A stretch of DNA of 64,000 nucleotides from Poriferisodalis sp022821985 (GTDB lineage: Bacteria > Actinomycetota > Acidimicrobiia > Acidimicrobiales > Poriferisodalaceae): the NCBI RefSeq assembly GCF_965219595.1, contig NZ_OZ244781.1, positions 3,224,001 to 3,288,000 of the forward strand, written 5' to 3'. Position numbers and translations under genes: made by a program. Positions 39,296 to 47,341 of this stretch are shown in pieces (positions within the stretch are counted from its first letter, which is position 1; the number at the start of each line of letters is the position of its first letter). The notes under the pieces were generated by a model. That model searched no databases. It was not told where the DNA came from and worked only from the letters and a program-made list of their open reading frames with translations.

Positions 39296-40495
39296 ATGAG
39301 CACGGGCGAGAACGAAGGCGACGGAGCGACGGGGCCGCTGGCGGGAGTCCGGGTGCTGGACCTGTCGTCGGTGCTCATGGGGCCGGCAGCGACGCGCACG
39401 CTCGGCGATTTCGGCGCTGACGTCATCTTGGTGGAATCTGCCGGTGGTGACCGGAACCGGAGCATGGGCTCAGGCCCGGTCGATGGCTTCTCGGGCGTCT
39501 CGCTCAACCTGCTGCGCAACAAGCGCAGCATCGCGTTGGATCTCAAGCACGAGCGGGGCCGCCAAGCATTTCTCGACATCGTCGCCACGTGCGACGTGAT
39601 GATCACCAACCTGCGCCCAGGACCGCTGCGTCGCCTCGGGTTGCACTACGAGGCCGTGCAGCAGGTTCGGCCCGACATTGTGTTCTGCCGGGCGCACGGC
39701 TACCCGTCTGCCAGCGAGCAAGCCGATGCACCTGCGTACGACGACATCATCCAGTCCGCCAGCGGCATCGGCGACCTGTTCCGCCGCATGGGCGCCGAGC
39801 CGATGCTGCTGCCCAGCCTCGTCGCCGACAAGTTCTGCGGGCTGACGATCGCCAATTCGGTGACCGCGGCGCTGTACCACCGGGCACAGACCGGCCAAGG
39901 GCAGTGCATCGAGATCCCGATGATCGATGTGATGCGCGCCTTCGTGCTCGCCGAGCACGGTGCGGGCGCCATCTCCGAGCCACCGGTGGCGAGCGCTGGG
40001 TATGCCCGCATCCTCACGCCCGAGCGCAAGCCCCAGCGCACTGCCGATGGGTGGATCAACATCCTCCCCTACGACCACGAGCACTACGTCGCGCTGTTCG
40101 AAGCCGGGGGACGGCACGATCTCGCCGCCGACGAGAGGTTCGCGACGCCCATCGAGCGCGTCACCCACAGCGACAGCCTCTACCGCGATGTCGCGTCGGT
40201 GCTGGGCCAGCGCACGACGGCCGAGTGGCTGGAGCTGTGCGAAGAAAACGGCATCCCCGCAACCGAGGCGGCGACGCTCGACGAACTCGTGTCGGATCTT
40301 CCGATCGACGAGCATCCGGTTGCGGGCCCGTACCGGGTCATCCCGCCGCCCGAGCAGTTCTCCAAGACTCCGCCCAGCGTCCGGCGAGCCGCCCCGAAGA
40401 TCGGCGAGCACGGCCGGGAGATCCTCAATGAGATCGGCTACCAGGCCGAAACAATCGAAGGCCTTATCGGCGACGGCATCCTCACGACGCCTTGA
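39296..40495 (+). CDS. CaiB/BaiF family (class III) CoA-transferase
   Basis: The 399-residue CoA-transferase has GVRVLDLSSVLMGPAATRTLGDFGADVI at the N-terminus, NLLRNKRSIALDLKHERGR and ITNLRPGPLRRLGL. It moves CoA between an acyl-CoA and a free acid. The active-site Asp expected after the PDIVFCRAHGYPS segment is probably the one in APAYDDIIQSASG. ATG 39296 is preceded by GGGGTGAG. It starts a plus-strand unit with an SDR and a luciferase-like gene, probably activating an acid produced by the neighbouring ring-cleavage pathway. Confidence 0.92.
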   Translation: MSTGENEGDGATGPLAGVRVLDLSSVLMGPAATRTLGDFGADVILVESAGGDRNRSMGSGPVDGFSGVSLNLLRNKRSIALDLKHERGRQAFLDIVATCDVMITNLRPGPLRRLGLHYEAVQQVRPDIVFCRAHGYPSASEQADAPAYDDIIQSASGIGDLFRRMGAEPMLLPSLVADKFCGLTIANSVTAALYHRAQTGQGQCIEIPMIDVMRAFVLAEHGAGAISEPPVASAGYARILTPERKPQRTADGWINILPYDHEHYVALFEAGGRHDLAADERFATPIERVTHSDSLYRDVASVLGQRTTAEWLELCEENGIPATEAATLDELVSDLPIDEHPVAGPYRVIPPPEQFSKTPPSVRRAAPKIGEHGREILNEIGYQAETIEGLIGDGILTTP

Positions 40496-40547
40496 TTCGC
40501 CTCCAGGTTCAAGTCCGCCCGCAGGGCGCATCACGCCGGCGCGACAG

Positions 40548-40606
40548 GGCCAGCCACCCGGTTGCTACCCATATGGGTTGCTCTGCCAACACCGGGGTGG
40601 CTGGCC
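40548..40606 (+). other. long stem-loop with nested palindrome in the gap between caiB-like and SDR genes
   Basis: GGCCAGCCACCCGG (40548-40561) pairs with CCGGGGTGGCTGGCC (40592-40606), and GTTG with CAAC extends the stem. The loop itself contains the perfect palindrome ACCCATATGGGT (40567-40578). The hairpin has no T-run. It may be a terminator, an mRNA-stability element, a protein-binding site or a mobile mini-element. Confidence 0.6.
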
Positions 40607-40697
40607 TCTGCGCCTCAACGTAACAGTCCAGCGCTGCGGTGCGACCTACCATCCGCCCAAGGTCCGGGCGGAATTCGCACAGCAGCAAGGGGCGACG

Positions 40698-41441
40698 ATG
40701 CGGTTTGACGGCAAGCGGGTGATCGTGACCGGCGGGGCTTCGGGCTTCGGACGGGCGATCAGCGAGGGATTCGCCGAGCGCGGGGCGCGGGTGATGGTCA
40801 CCGACATCGACGCTGAAGGCGCCGCCACGGTGGCCAAGGGCCTCGAGGGCGCCGAATCGTTCCGCCTCGACGTGACCGAGGAAGCGCCTCACGTCGAGCT
40901 GGCGCAGCTCATGGTGGACACGTGGGGCGGCATCGACATCGTCGCCGCCAACGCGGGTTTCGCCCACCGGATGGGCTCCACATCGGACATCCCGACCGAA
41001 GAGTTCGACCTCATGTGGGCGGTCAACACCCGCAGCGTCTACTTCGCCGCCAAGCACTTCACGCCGTACATGCCGCCAGGCAGCACGATCGTGAGCACGG
41101 CCTCGATCGGCGGCAAGCGGCCCCGGCCCGGCCTGACGCCGTACAACACGTCGAAGGCGGCCACGATCATGCTGACACGGGGTCTGGCCGAGGAGTTCGC
41201 GCCCGACATCCGCATCAACTGCGTGGCCCCGGTGGCCTCCGAGACCCGCTTCTTCGAGCGAGCGACCGGCTTGGACACGATGACCGACGAAATGAGAGCA
41301 GGCGTCGTCGAGGGCATCCCCATGGGCCGGATGTCGGACCCCGTCGATGTCGCCAACGCCGTGATGTACTTGGCCTCCGACGAGGCCGGCTTCCTCACCG
41401 GCGTCTGTCTCGACGTCGACGGGGGCCGCAGCATCAGCTAG
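40698..41441 (+). CDS. short-chain dehydrogenase/reductase
   Basis: The 247-residue SDR has TGGASGFG (11-18), NAGF near 88, Ser in IVSTASIGGKR and Tyr-Lys in YNTSK. It has the usual VAPVASET loop after the active site and the C-terminus GFLTGVCLDVDGG. ATG 40698 follows AAGGGG. It is closest in style to FabG/levodione-reductase-like enzymes that oxidise hydroxyacyl or cyclic alcohols. It lies 48 bases before the luciferase-like gene; the hairpin at 40548-40606 separates it from the CoA-transferase gene. Confidence 0.9.
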   Translation: MRFDGKRVIVTGGASGFGRAISEGFAERGARVMVTDIDAEGAATVAKGLEGAESFRLDVTEEAPHVELAQLMVDTWGGIDIVAANAGFAHRMGSTSDIPTEEFDLMWAVNTRSVYFAAKHFTPYMPPGSTIVSTASIGGKRPRPGLTPYNTSKAATIMLTRGLAEEFAPDIRINCVAPVASETRFFERATGLDTMTDEMRAGVVEGIPMGRMSDPVDVANAVMYLASDEAGFLTGVCLDVDGGRSIS

Positions 41442-41489
41442 CGCCTGCCGCCCGCTCACCCACAGCCGGGCTTCGGTAGGGTCCCCTCG

Positions 41490-42707
41490 GTGAAGTTCGC
41501 AGCGTTTCTCGCACCGCATCATCTGCCTGGAGAGAGCCCGGCGCTGCAGCTGCAGCGGGATCTCGACTTGGTCACCCACCTCGACCGGCTTGGGTACGAC
41601 GAGTTCTGGTGCGGTGAGCATCACTCGACCGGATGGGAGACGATCGGCTCGCCCGAGATGTTCCTGGCCGCTGCGGCGGTGCGCACCGACCGCATCAAGC
41701 TGGGCACCGGGGTGACCTCGATCCCCTATCACCATCCGTTCATGGTCGCTCAGCGCATCGTCCAGCTCGACCAGATGAGCTTCGGACGGGCGATCCTCGG
41801 CACCGGGCCCGGTGCGCTGCCGTCCGACGCCCACACCCTGGGGATCGACCCGATGTTGTTGCGCGACCGCCAGGACGAGGCAATCCCGGTCATCCAGCGC
41901 CTGCTGGCGGGCGGCGAGCGCTTCACCTACGAGTGCGACTGGTTCTCGCTGTACGACGCGAAGCTGCAGATCCTGCCGTACCAGCACAAGATCCCGATGG
42001 TGACGGCGTCGATGATCAGCCCGTCGGGCATGACGCTGGCCGGCAAGCACGGCATGGGCGTGCTGTCGATCGGCTCCATGTCCACCGAAGGCCTGGCATC
42101 GCTGCCGCTGCAGTGGAGCTTCGCCGAGGAAGCCGCCGCCAAGCATGACCGTGTCGTGGATCGCGCCGACTGGCGGGTGATGTTCAACTTCCACGTGGCG
42201 CCCACCCGCGACCAGGCCCGGCGTGATGTCGAGCACGGGCTTCTGCGCTGGCACAACGACTACAACGTCGCCACGCTGCAGCGACCGGGGCTGGAGCCGC
42301 TGGCATCGACGGCAGAGGCCATCGACTTCTACGCCGACCCCGACTCCGCAGCCGGCGTCATCGGCACGCCCGACGATCTCATCGAGAACATCCTGCGAAT
42401 GCAGGAGATCACCGGCGGGTTCGGCGTGATGATGGGCTTCGTCAACGATTGGGCCGAGCCCGAGGCCATGTTCCGCAGCTGGGACCTGGTGGCGCGCCAC
42501 GTCATGCCTGCGGTCAACGGCCAGCTTGCCTCGATGCAGGAGTCCAACGAGTTCGTGATCGAGAACCGGGAGTACTTCGATCGGGCCGGCAAAGCGATCC
42601 TGGCGAAGATCTTCGAGAACGAGCGTGCCGCCGAAGCGCTGAAGGGCGTCGGGACGCCCAAGTCAGGCTTCACACCCAACGTGGGCGCCGCAGCCGAAGC
42701 CGACTGA
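41490..42707 (+). CDS. luciferase-like monooxygenase (LLM family)
   Basis: The 405-residue TIM-barrel flavoenzyme has GYDEFWCGEHHSTGWETIGSPE, AAVRTDRIKLGTGVTSIPYHHP and QLDQMSFGRAILGTGPGALPSD, the characteristic pattern of the FMN-type alkanal/limonene-monooxygenase-like branch. An extra C-terminal region continues to NVGAAAEAD. It would use reduced flavin and O2 to oxidise an unknown substrate; a reductase is not encoded nearby. GTG start. It is last in the CoA-transferase/SDR unit and converges on the molybdopterin gene. Confidence 0.88.
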   Translation: MKFAAFLAPHHLPGESPALQLQRDLDLVTHLDRLGYDEFWCGEHHSTGWETIGSPEMFLAAAAVRTDRIKLGTGVTSIPYHHPFMVAQRIVQLDQMSFGRAILGTGPGALPSDAHTLGIDPMLLRDRQDEAIPVIQRLLAGGERFTYECDWFSLYDAKLQILPYQHKIPMVTASMISPSGMTLAGKHGMGVLSIGSMSTEGLASLPLQWSFAEEAAAKHDRVVDRADWRVMFNFHVAPTRDQARRDVEHGLLRWHNDYNVATLQRPGLEPLASTAEAIDFYADPDSAAGVIGTPDDLIENILRMQEITGGFGVMMGFVNDWAEPEAMFRSWDLVARHVMPAVNGQLASMQESNEFVIENREYFDRAGKAILAKIFENERAAEALKGVGTPKSGFTPNVGAAAEAD

Positions 42708-42725
42708 CTGCCAGGCGCGGACGGC

Positions 42726-42769
42726 ATCGCCAACTGAGAACTCGAAGAGGCTCGGGAGTTGCTGGCGAT
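42726..42769. terminator. hairpin between convergent genes
   Basis: ATCGCCAACT (42726-42735) pairs with AGTT (42757-42760) and GGCGAT (42764-42769), with a 3-base bulge and a 21-base loop. It fills most of the 73-base gap between the LLM and molybdopterin genes. The T-tract is poor. Confidence 0.35.
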
Positions 42770-42780
42770 CCTGACGACCG

Positions 42781-45042
42781 CTAGGTCCGCAGAGCGCGCC
42801 AGATCTTCTCGGGAGTCAGCGGCAGATCCAGGTGCTCGACGCCGAACGGCGCCAGCGCATCGAGCACTGCACTGTGGATGGCGGGCGTGGCCACCACCGT
42901 CCCGGACTCGCCGAGGCCCTTGACGCCGAGGGGGTTGAGCGGCGAGGGCGTCACCGTCTCATGGGACTCGAAGTGCGGCAGCTCCGCGGCTGACGGCAGG
43001 GCGTAGTCGGCAAGCCCGACCGTCATGGGAATGCCATCGTCGTCGTAGTGCATCTCCTCGTAGAGCGCGGCACCGACTGCCAGCGCCAAGCCGCCGTGCA
43101 CCTGACCGTGAGCCAGCTCCGGTTGCAGGATCACGCCGGCGTCGTCGACGCTCAGCAAGCGCCGCACCTGCACTTCGCCGGTAGCAGTGTCGACTTCCAC
43201 GGCGGCTACGCACGCACCGAATGAGAACGAGCCGGCGCCGCCTTCGGGCCGGAAGTGGTGGTCGACGCTGAGCTCGCCGTGACCGGCCAGGTCGGCCCAG
43301 CCGAGCGAGCGGGCCGGGGTGCCCACCACGTGGAACAACCCGCGGTCGGTATCCAGCACGACATCGTCGGGATCGGCTTCGAGCAGCTCGGCTGCGCGCT
43401 CACGGGCCGCTGCCACCAGGTCGATGGCGGCTCCGTGGGCGGCTGAGCCACCGAGCTGTGCCGAGCGGGACCCGATGGTCCCCCCGCCGATGGGCGAGCG
43501 ATCGGAGTCGTCGTGGGAAATGACGATCTGGTCGACGTCGAGGCCGAGCTGCGCGGCTACGAGCGGTGCGAAGGTGGTCTCGTGCCCTTGCCCGTGGGGC
43601 GACGTGCCCACGACGACGTCGACGGTGCCGTCGTCGAGCAGCAGTGCTGTCGCCCGCTCGCCTTCGCCGCCGCCAGTGATCTCGGTAGTACAGCTCACGC
43701 CAATACCGAGCACGGTGTCGTCGTGCCCGCTTGCGCGGCGGGCGGCCTGTTCGGCCCGCAAGCCCTCGTAGTCGGCCAGCTCCGCCGCTTTGGCCAGGGC
43801 TTCGGGATAGTTGCCGCTGTCGTAGGTGGCACCCACGGCAGTGCGGTACGGGAACCTGTCGGCTGGCACAAGATTGGCAAGGCGCACCTCGAGCGGGTCA
43901 CGGCCGATTGCTGCGGCAAACCGATCGACCGCCCGCTCGATGGAGCACGCAGCTTCGGGCCGGCCAGCACCCCGGAACGCCACGGTCGGCGTGGTGCTGG
44001 TAACCACCGAGGTGCCGCGCAACGTGGCGTGCGCGATGTCATACACGCCGGTGCCGCTGTTGCGGAGGTTGTTGGTGACGTTGGTGCCCATCGCCGGGTA
44101 GGCCCCGCTGTCCTGGAGTGCGTCGACGGCATAGGCCACGATGGTGCCGTCGCGGTTGCCGCCGATGCGGATGCGATGGCGCGACGCCCGCCCGTGGCCC
44201 ATCGCAAGGGAGGCCTCTGAGCGGGTCTGCGCCCAGCGGATCGGTCGGCCCAGCTTGCGGGCCGCCCACGCCACAGCGACATCCTCGGGGTAGCAGCCCC
44301 AGCCGCCTTTGGCGCCGAAGCCGCCGCCGACATCAGGCGAGATGGCTCGCACCGTGCCCGGTTCGAGGCCCAGCAACGTCTCGATGACGTGCTTCGCCCC
44401 GGCCGGTCGCTGCGAGCACACCCACGCCGTGCAGCGCCCGCCGGGACCCCAGGCCGAAGCGCCAGCCAGTGGCTCGATGGGGTGCGGGCCGAGCCGCGGA
44501 TGGGCCAGATCGAATTCGACCGTCACGTCGCAGCCATCCCACACCTCATCAGGGACCGGGTCGAGCTCCCAAGCCAGAGCGACGTTCGTGCCGGCATGCT
44601 CGTGCAGCAGCGTCTCGCCAGCGAGGCTGGCATCAAGGTCCACGACCGGCTGCAGCGGCTCATAGTCGACGATCACAAGCTCGGCGGCGTCGGTCGCCGC
44701 CGCACGGGTCTCGGCGATCACCATAGCGATGGGCTCACCGACGAAGCGGACTGTGTCGTAGGCCATGAGCGGTCGCCACAGGTCGCGGTTCATCGACGGC
44801 AGCCGCGGCGGGAACGGCCAGCCGTCCACCTCCGGCCCGAGATACACGGCGATCACGCCATCGGCCTGTCGGGCGTCGGTCACATCTACCGAGGCGAGAC
44901 GTGCATGGGCTTCAGCCGACCGCACGAACACGGCGTGCGCTGCACCGTCTAGCTCGGGGATGTCCAGCCCGTCGATGTAGGTGCTCTGTCCGCGCAGCAA
45001 CGGCTCGTCTTCCCGCCGTCCCGCGAATGGTGTGTCGGCCAC
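42781..45042 (-). CDS. xanthine-dehydrogenase/CO-dehydrogenase family large (molybdopterin-binding) subunit
   Basis: The 753-residue molybdenum hydroxylase large subunit has the N-terminal domain DEPLLRGQSTYIDGLDIPELDG and PVVDLDASLAGETLLHEHAGTN. The molybdopterin domain follows, with SPDVGGGFGAKG, the active-site-loop variant VAFRGAGRPEA and the catalytic-Glu region PLNPLGVKGLGESGTV near the C-terminus. FRGAGR resembles the form II (CoxL-like) enzymes and not the form I AYxCSFR loop of true CO dehydrogenase. FAD and 2Fe-2S subunit genes, normally adjacent, are absent. GTG 45042 is the best start available; upstream in-frame valines are not start codons. Substrate unknown. Confidence 0.9.
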   Translation of the reverse strand: MADTPFAGRREDEPLLRGQSTYIDGLDIPELDGAAHAVFVRSAEAHARLASVDVTDARQADGVIAVYLGPEVDGWPFPPRLPSMNRDLWRPLMAYDTVRFVGEPIAMVIAETRAAATDAAELVIVDYEPLQPVVDLDASLAGETLLHEHAGTNVALAWELDPVPDEVWDGCDVTVEFDLAHPRLGPHPIEPLAGASAWGPGGRCTAWVCSQRPAGAKHVIETLLGLEPGTVRAISPDVGGGFGAKGGWGCYPEDVAVAWAARKLGRPIRWAQTRSEASLAMGHGRASRHRIRIGGNRDGTIVAYAVDALQDSGAYPAMGTNVTNNLRNSGTGVYDIAHATLRGTSVVTSTTPTVAFRGAGRPEAACSIERAVDRFAAAIGRDPLEVRLANLVPADRFPYRTAVGATYDSGNYPEALAKAAELADYEGLRAEQAARRASGHDDTVLGIGVSCTTEITGGGEGERATALLLDDGTVDVVVGTSPHGQGHETTFAPLVAAQLGLDVDQIVISHDDSDRSPIGGGTIGSRSAQLGGSAAHGAAIDLVAAARERAAELLEADPDDVVLDTDRGLFHVVGTPARSLGWADLAGHGELSVDHHFRPEGGAGSFSFGACVAAVEVDTATGEVQVRRLLSVDDAGVILQPELAHGQVHGGLALAVGAALYEEMHYDDDGIPMTVGLADYALPSAAELPHFESHETVTPSPLNPLGVKGLGESGTVVATPAIHSAVLDALAPFGVEHLDLPLTPEKIWRALRT

Positions 45043-45199
45043 CGCCGCAACGTAGCTCCCCAACCCCCTAGTGACCGCAACGCTCCGGAGGGCAACCGCC
45101 GCTATCGGAGCGAGCCACCCGAATCGGGAACACCGCAGTTCGGCATGCAATGATCGACGGCGCACATCGGCACCGCACGTCGACGGATCGGAGCAAGTG

Positions 45200-45262
45200 A
45201 TGGGGATCGAACTCGACACCAGGGGCGGCCCGACAGGCGGGCCGTACTACGAAGACTTCGAG
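45200..45262 (+). other. MaoC-hydratase-like start, out of frame with the redoxin
   Basis: An ATG with CGGAG six bases upstream opens a frame reading MGIELDTRGGPTGG then PYYEDFE, like the N-terminus of MaoC-type enoyl-CoA hydratases (xFEDFxVG). The similarity ends after about 21 codons and the frame then overlaps the redoxin out of phase. It may be the remnant of a deleted MaoC gene whose 3' part was replaced by the redoxin gene. Confidence 0.25.
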
Positions 45263-45270
45263 GCTTCAAC

Positions 45271-46380
45271 ATGCCTGAGCCGCCAGGCCACGGGAGTCGG
45301 CGGATCCCGCGTGGAGATTTTCCCACCGGTCCTGAGGTCGGCACCCGATTGCCCGACATCGTGGCGACTGACCAGGCCGGCCGCTTGGTCGATGTGCACG
45401 CCGACCGGGCAGGGCAGCCTGCCGTGGTGGTCTTCTACCGCTCGGCTGTGTGGTGACCGCCGTGCCGCACCCAGCTGGTCGAGCTGGAACGAGGCATGGA
45501 TGCCTACCGGGCAGCGGGCGTCCGGCTGTATGCGCTGAGCTATGACGAACCCGATGCGCTGGCTGACTACGCGGAGGCTCACAACACCACGTTCACGCTG
45601 TTGTCGGACCCCGACAGCGAGGTGATCACGTCGTTCGGGATCGTCAACACGCTGATCCCGCCTGATGACCACCCGTGGTACGGCCTGCCGTTCCCTGGGT
45701 CGTACGTGATCGACGCAGACGGCACCATCGTGGCGAAGTTCTTCGAGCACAACTTCGCAATTCGTTCCGGTCCTGAGCAGCTGCTCGCAGCCGCGCTGGG
45801 CCAGGAGTTCGAGGTGCCTGCACCGGGTGGCAGCCAACCGGCCGACCGGGTCTCCGTGGATGTGCGGATCGACGGCGATCGGCTGCCGATGGGCGTGACC
45901 CGCCAGATCGTTGCCACGTTCCGGGTTCCCCAAGGTCAGCACCTGTACGGCGAGCCTGTACCCGACGGCTTGGTGGCCGCAGCAATCGAGCTCGACGACA
46001 ACGACGGGATCCTGTCCTATGAGCCAGTGACGCCGCCGACCGGGTCGCTCACGCTGTCCGGTTCGGGCGACACGCTTGCCGTGTACGAGGGCGATGTCGT
46101 CCTGCGGCTGCCTGTTGCACAGAACGCACGCAACATGCAGAAGGACGACGACGGACGCTTCGTCACCATCAGCGGTCAGGTCCGCTGGCAGGCCTGCGAC
46201 GACGTCGAGTGCTTCCTTCCCGAGTCGATGCCGTTCAGCTTCCGGGTTGAGGCCGGCTTCCCGGTGCTCGGCGACATGGGCCCGGGCGTCGGCCGGATGC
46301 CGGCAATGAACGGCGCGCAGCACTTCCAACGTCTGATCGACCGCCGTGCCGGTACCGAGTCCAGGGACGAAGACCAGTGA
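45271..46380 (+). CDS. peroxiredoxin/redoxin-DsbD-like protein with in-frame TGA at the active site; candidate selenoprotein
   Basis: The 369-residue frame contains TGA at 45454-45456 (residue 62), immediately after Trp: VVVFYRSAVW-TGA-PPCRTQLVELE. In relatives this is SAxWCPxCxxQL, so the TGA stands at the first Cys of a CxxC. Downstream, ALSYDEPDALADYAEAHNTTFTLLSDP and GSYVIDADGTIVAKF complete the AhpC/TSA-type fold. From about residue 195, VRWQACDDVECFLPESMPFSFRV resembles the N-terminal domain of DsbD. Reading TGA as selenocysteine gives a UPPC motif, and a hairpin sits about 20 bases downstream. ATG 45271 has GAGG eight bases upstream. The stop overlaps the transaminase start (GTGA). Confidence 0.8.
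45471..45487 (+). promoter_or_regulatory. candidate bacterial SECIS hairpin
   Basis: CCAGCT (45471-45476) pairs perfectly with AGCTGG (45482-45487) around a 5-base loop GGTCG. The loop begins 21 bases after the TGA and contains GGU, the apical element recognised by SelB in E. coli. Both the distance and the GGU loop fit a bacterial SECIS. Confidence 0.55.
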
Positions 46381-47297
46381 CCGAACCCACCGCCGCCGCC
46401 GACAACCCCTACCGCCGGGGCTGCGCTTGGGTTGATGGTGAGTACGTGCCGGTCGGCGAGGCCAAGATCTCGCTGCTCGACGCCGGTTTCAGCCGTTCGG
46501 ACGTCACCTATGACGTGGTTGCCGTGTGGGACGAGAAGTTCTTCCGCCTCGACGCACACCTCGACCGGTTCGAGCGGAGCATGAAACACCTCCACATGAA
46601 CCTCGGCCTCGACCGTGCCGCGATCTCAGAGATCCTTCACGAATGCGTCCGGCGGTCGGGGCTGCGCGAGTCGTACGTCGAGATGATCGCGACGAGGGGC
46701 CGCCCGGGCCGGGGAGCCCGCGACCCGTGGACGTTCCAGAACCAGTTCTACGCCTACGCCATCCCCTACATCTGGATCGTCGAACCCGACAAGCAGGAGG
46801 CCGGGTCGCACCTGATCATCGCCCGGGACACTGTGCGCATTCCTGAGGCCTCAGTCGATCCGACGGTCAAGAATTTCCACTGGGGAGACCTGACCCGTGG
46901 CGCCTTCGAAGCCCGTGAACGAGGTGGCAGCACGGTGGTGCTGCCCGACCTCGACGGCAACCTCACCGAGGGACCCGGGTTCAACATCTTCCTCGTGGTC
47001 GATGGCGAACTCCGCACGCCCGATGCCGGTGTGCTGGAGGGCATCACCCGACGGACCGTCCTCGATTTGGCCGCAGAGCAGGGACTGACCGCCCATGTGG
47101 CCCCGGTACCGGTCGCCGATGTCGGCCAGGCCGACGAGGCGTTCATGACCAGTACAGCGGGCGGGGTCATGCCAGTTACGTCAATTGATGGTCAGCCACT
47201 GGGCGACGGCACCCCCGGCCCGATCACGATGATGCTGCGGCAGGCCTACTGGGACGCACACGACGACCCTCGCTGGACAACGCCAATCGACTACTGA
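46377..47297 (+). CDS. class IV PLP transaminase, (R)-amine-transaminase-like
   Basis: The 306-residue fold-type IV aminotransferase has CAWVDGEYVPVGEAKISLLDAGFSRSDVTYDV at the N-terminus and Lys165 as the PLP Schiff-base residue in DPTVKNFHWGDL. TEGPGFNIFLV, GITRRTVLDLAAE and STAGGVMPVTSIDG are conserved too. Several segments resemble the (R)-selective omega-transaminase of Arthrobacter (ATA-117 type), including VKNFxWGDL and the TPIDY ending, compared from memory. Branched-chain or D-amino-acid aminotransferase remains possible. GTG start inside the redoxin stop (GTGA), so the two are translationally coupled. Confidence 0.85.
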   Translation: MTEPTAAADNPYRRGCAWVDGEYVPVGEAKISLLDAGFSRSDVTYDVVAVWDEKFFRLDAHLDRFERSMKHLHMNLGLDRAAISEILHECVRRSGLRESYVEMIATRGRPGRGARDPWTFQNQFYAYAIPYIWIVEPDKQEAGSHLIIARDTVRIPEASVDPTVKNFHWGDLTRGAFEARERGGSTVVLPDLDGNLTEGPGFNIFLVVDGELRTPDAGVLEGITRRTVLDLAAEQGLTAHVAPVPVADVGQADEAFMTSTAGGVMPVTSIDGQPLGDGTPGPITMMLRQAYWDAHDDPRWTTPIDY

Positions 47298-47341
47298 GTT
47301 GCCCGTGCGGCCCGTGATCGACGGAACCGGCGGTAGCTCTC

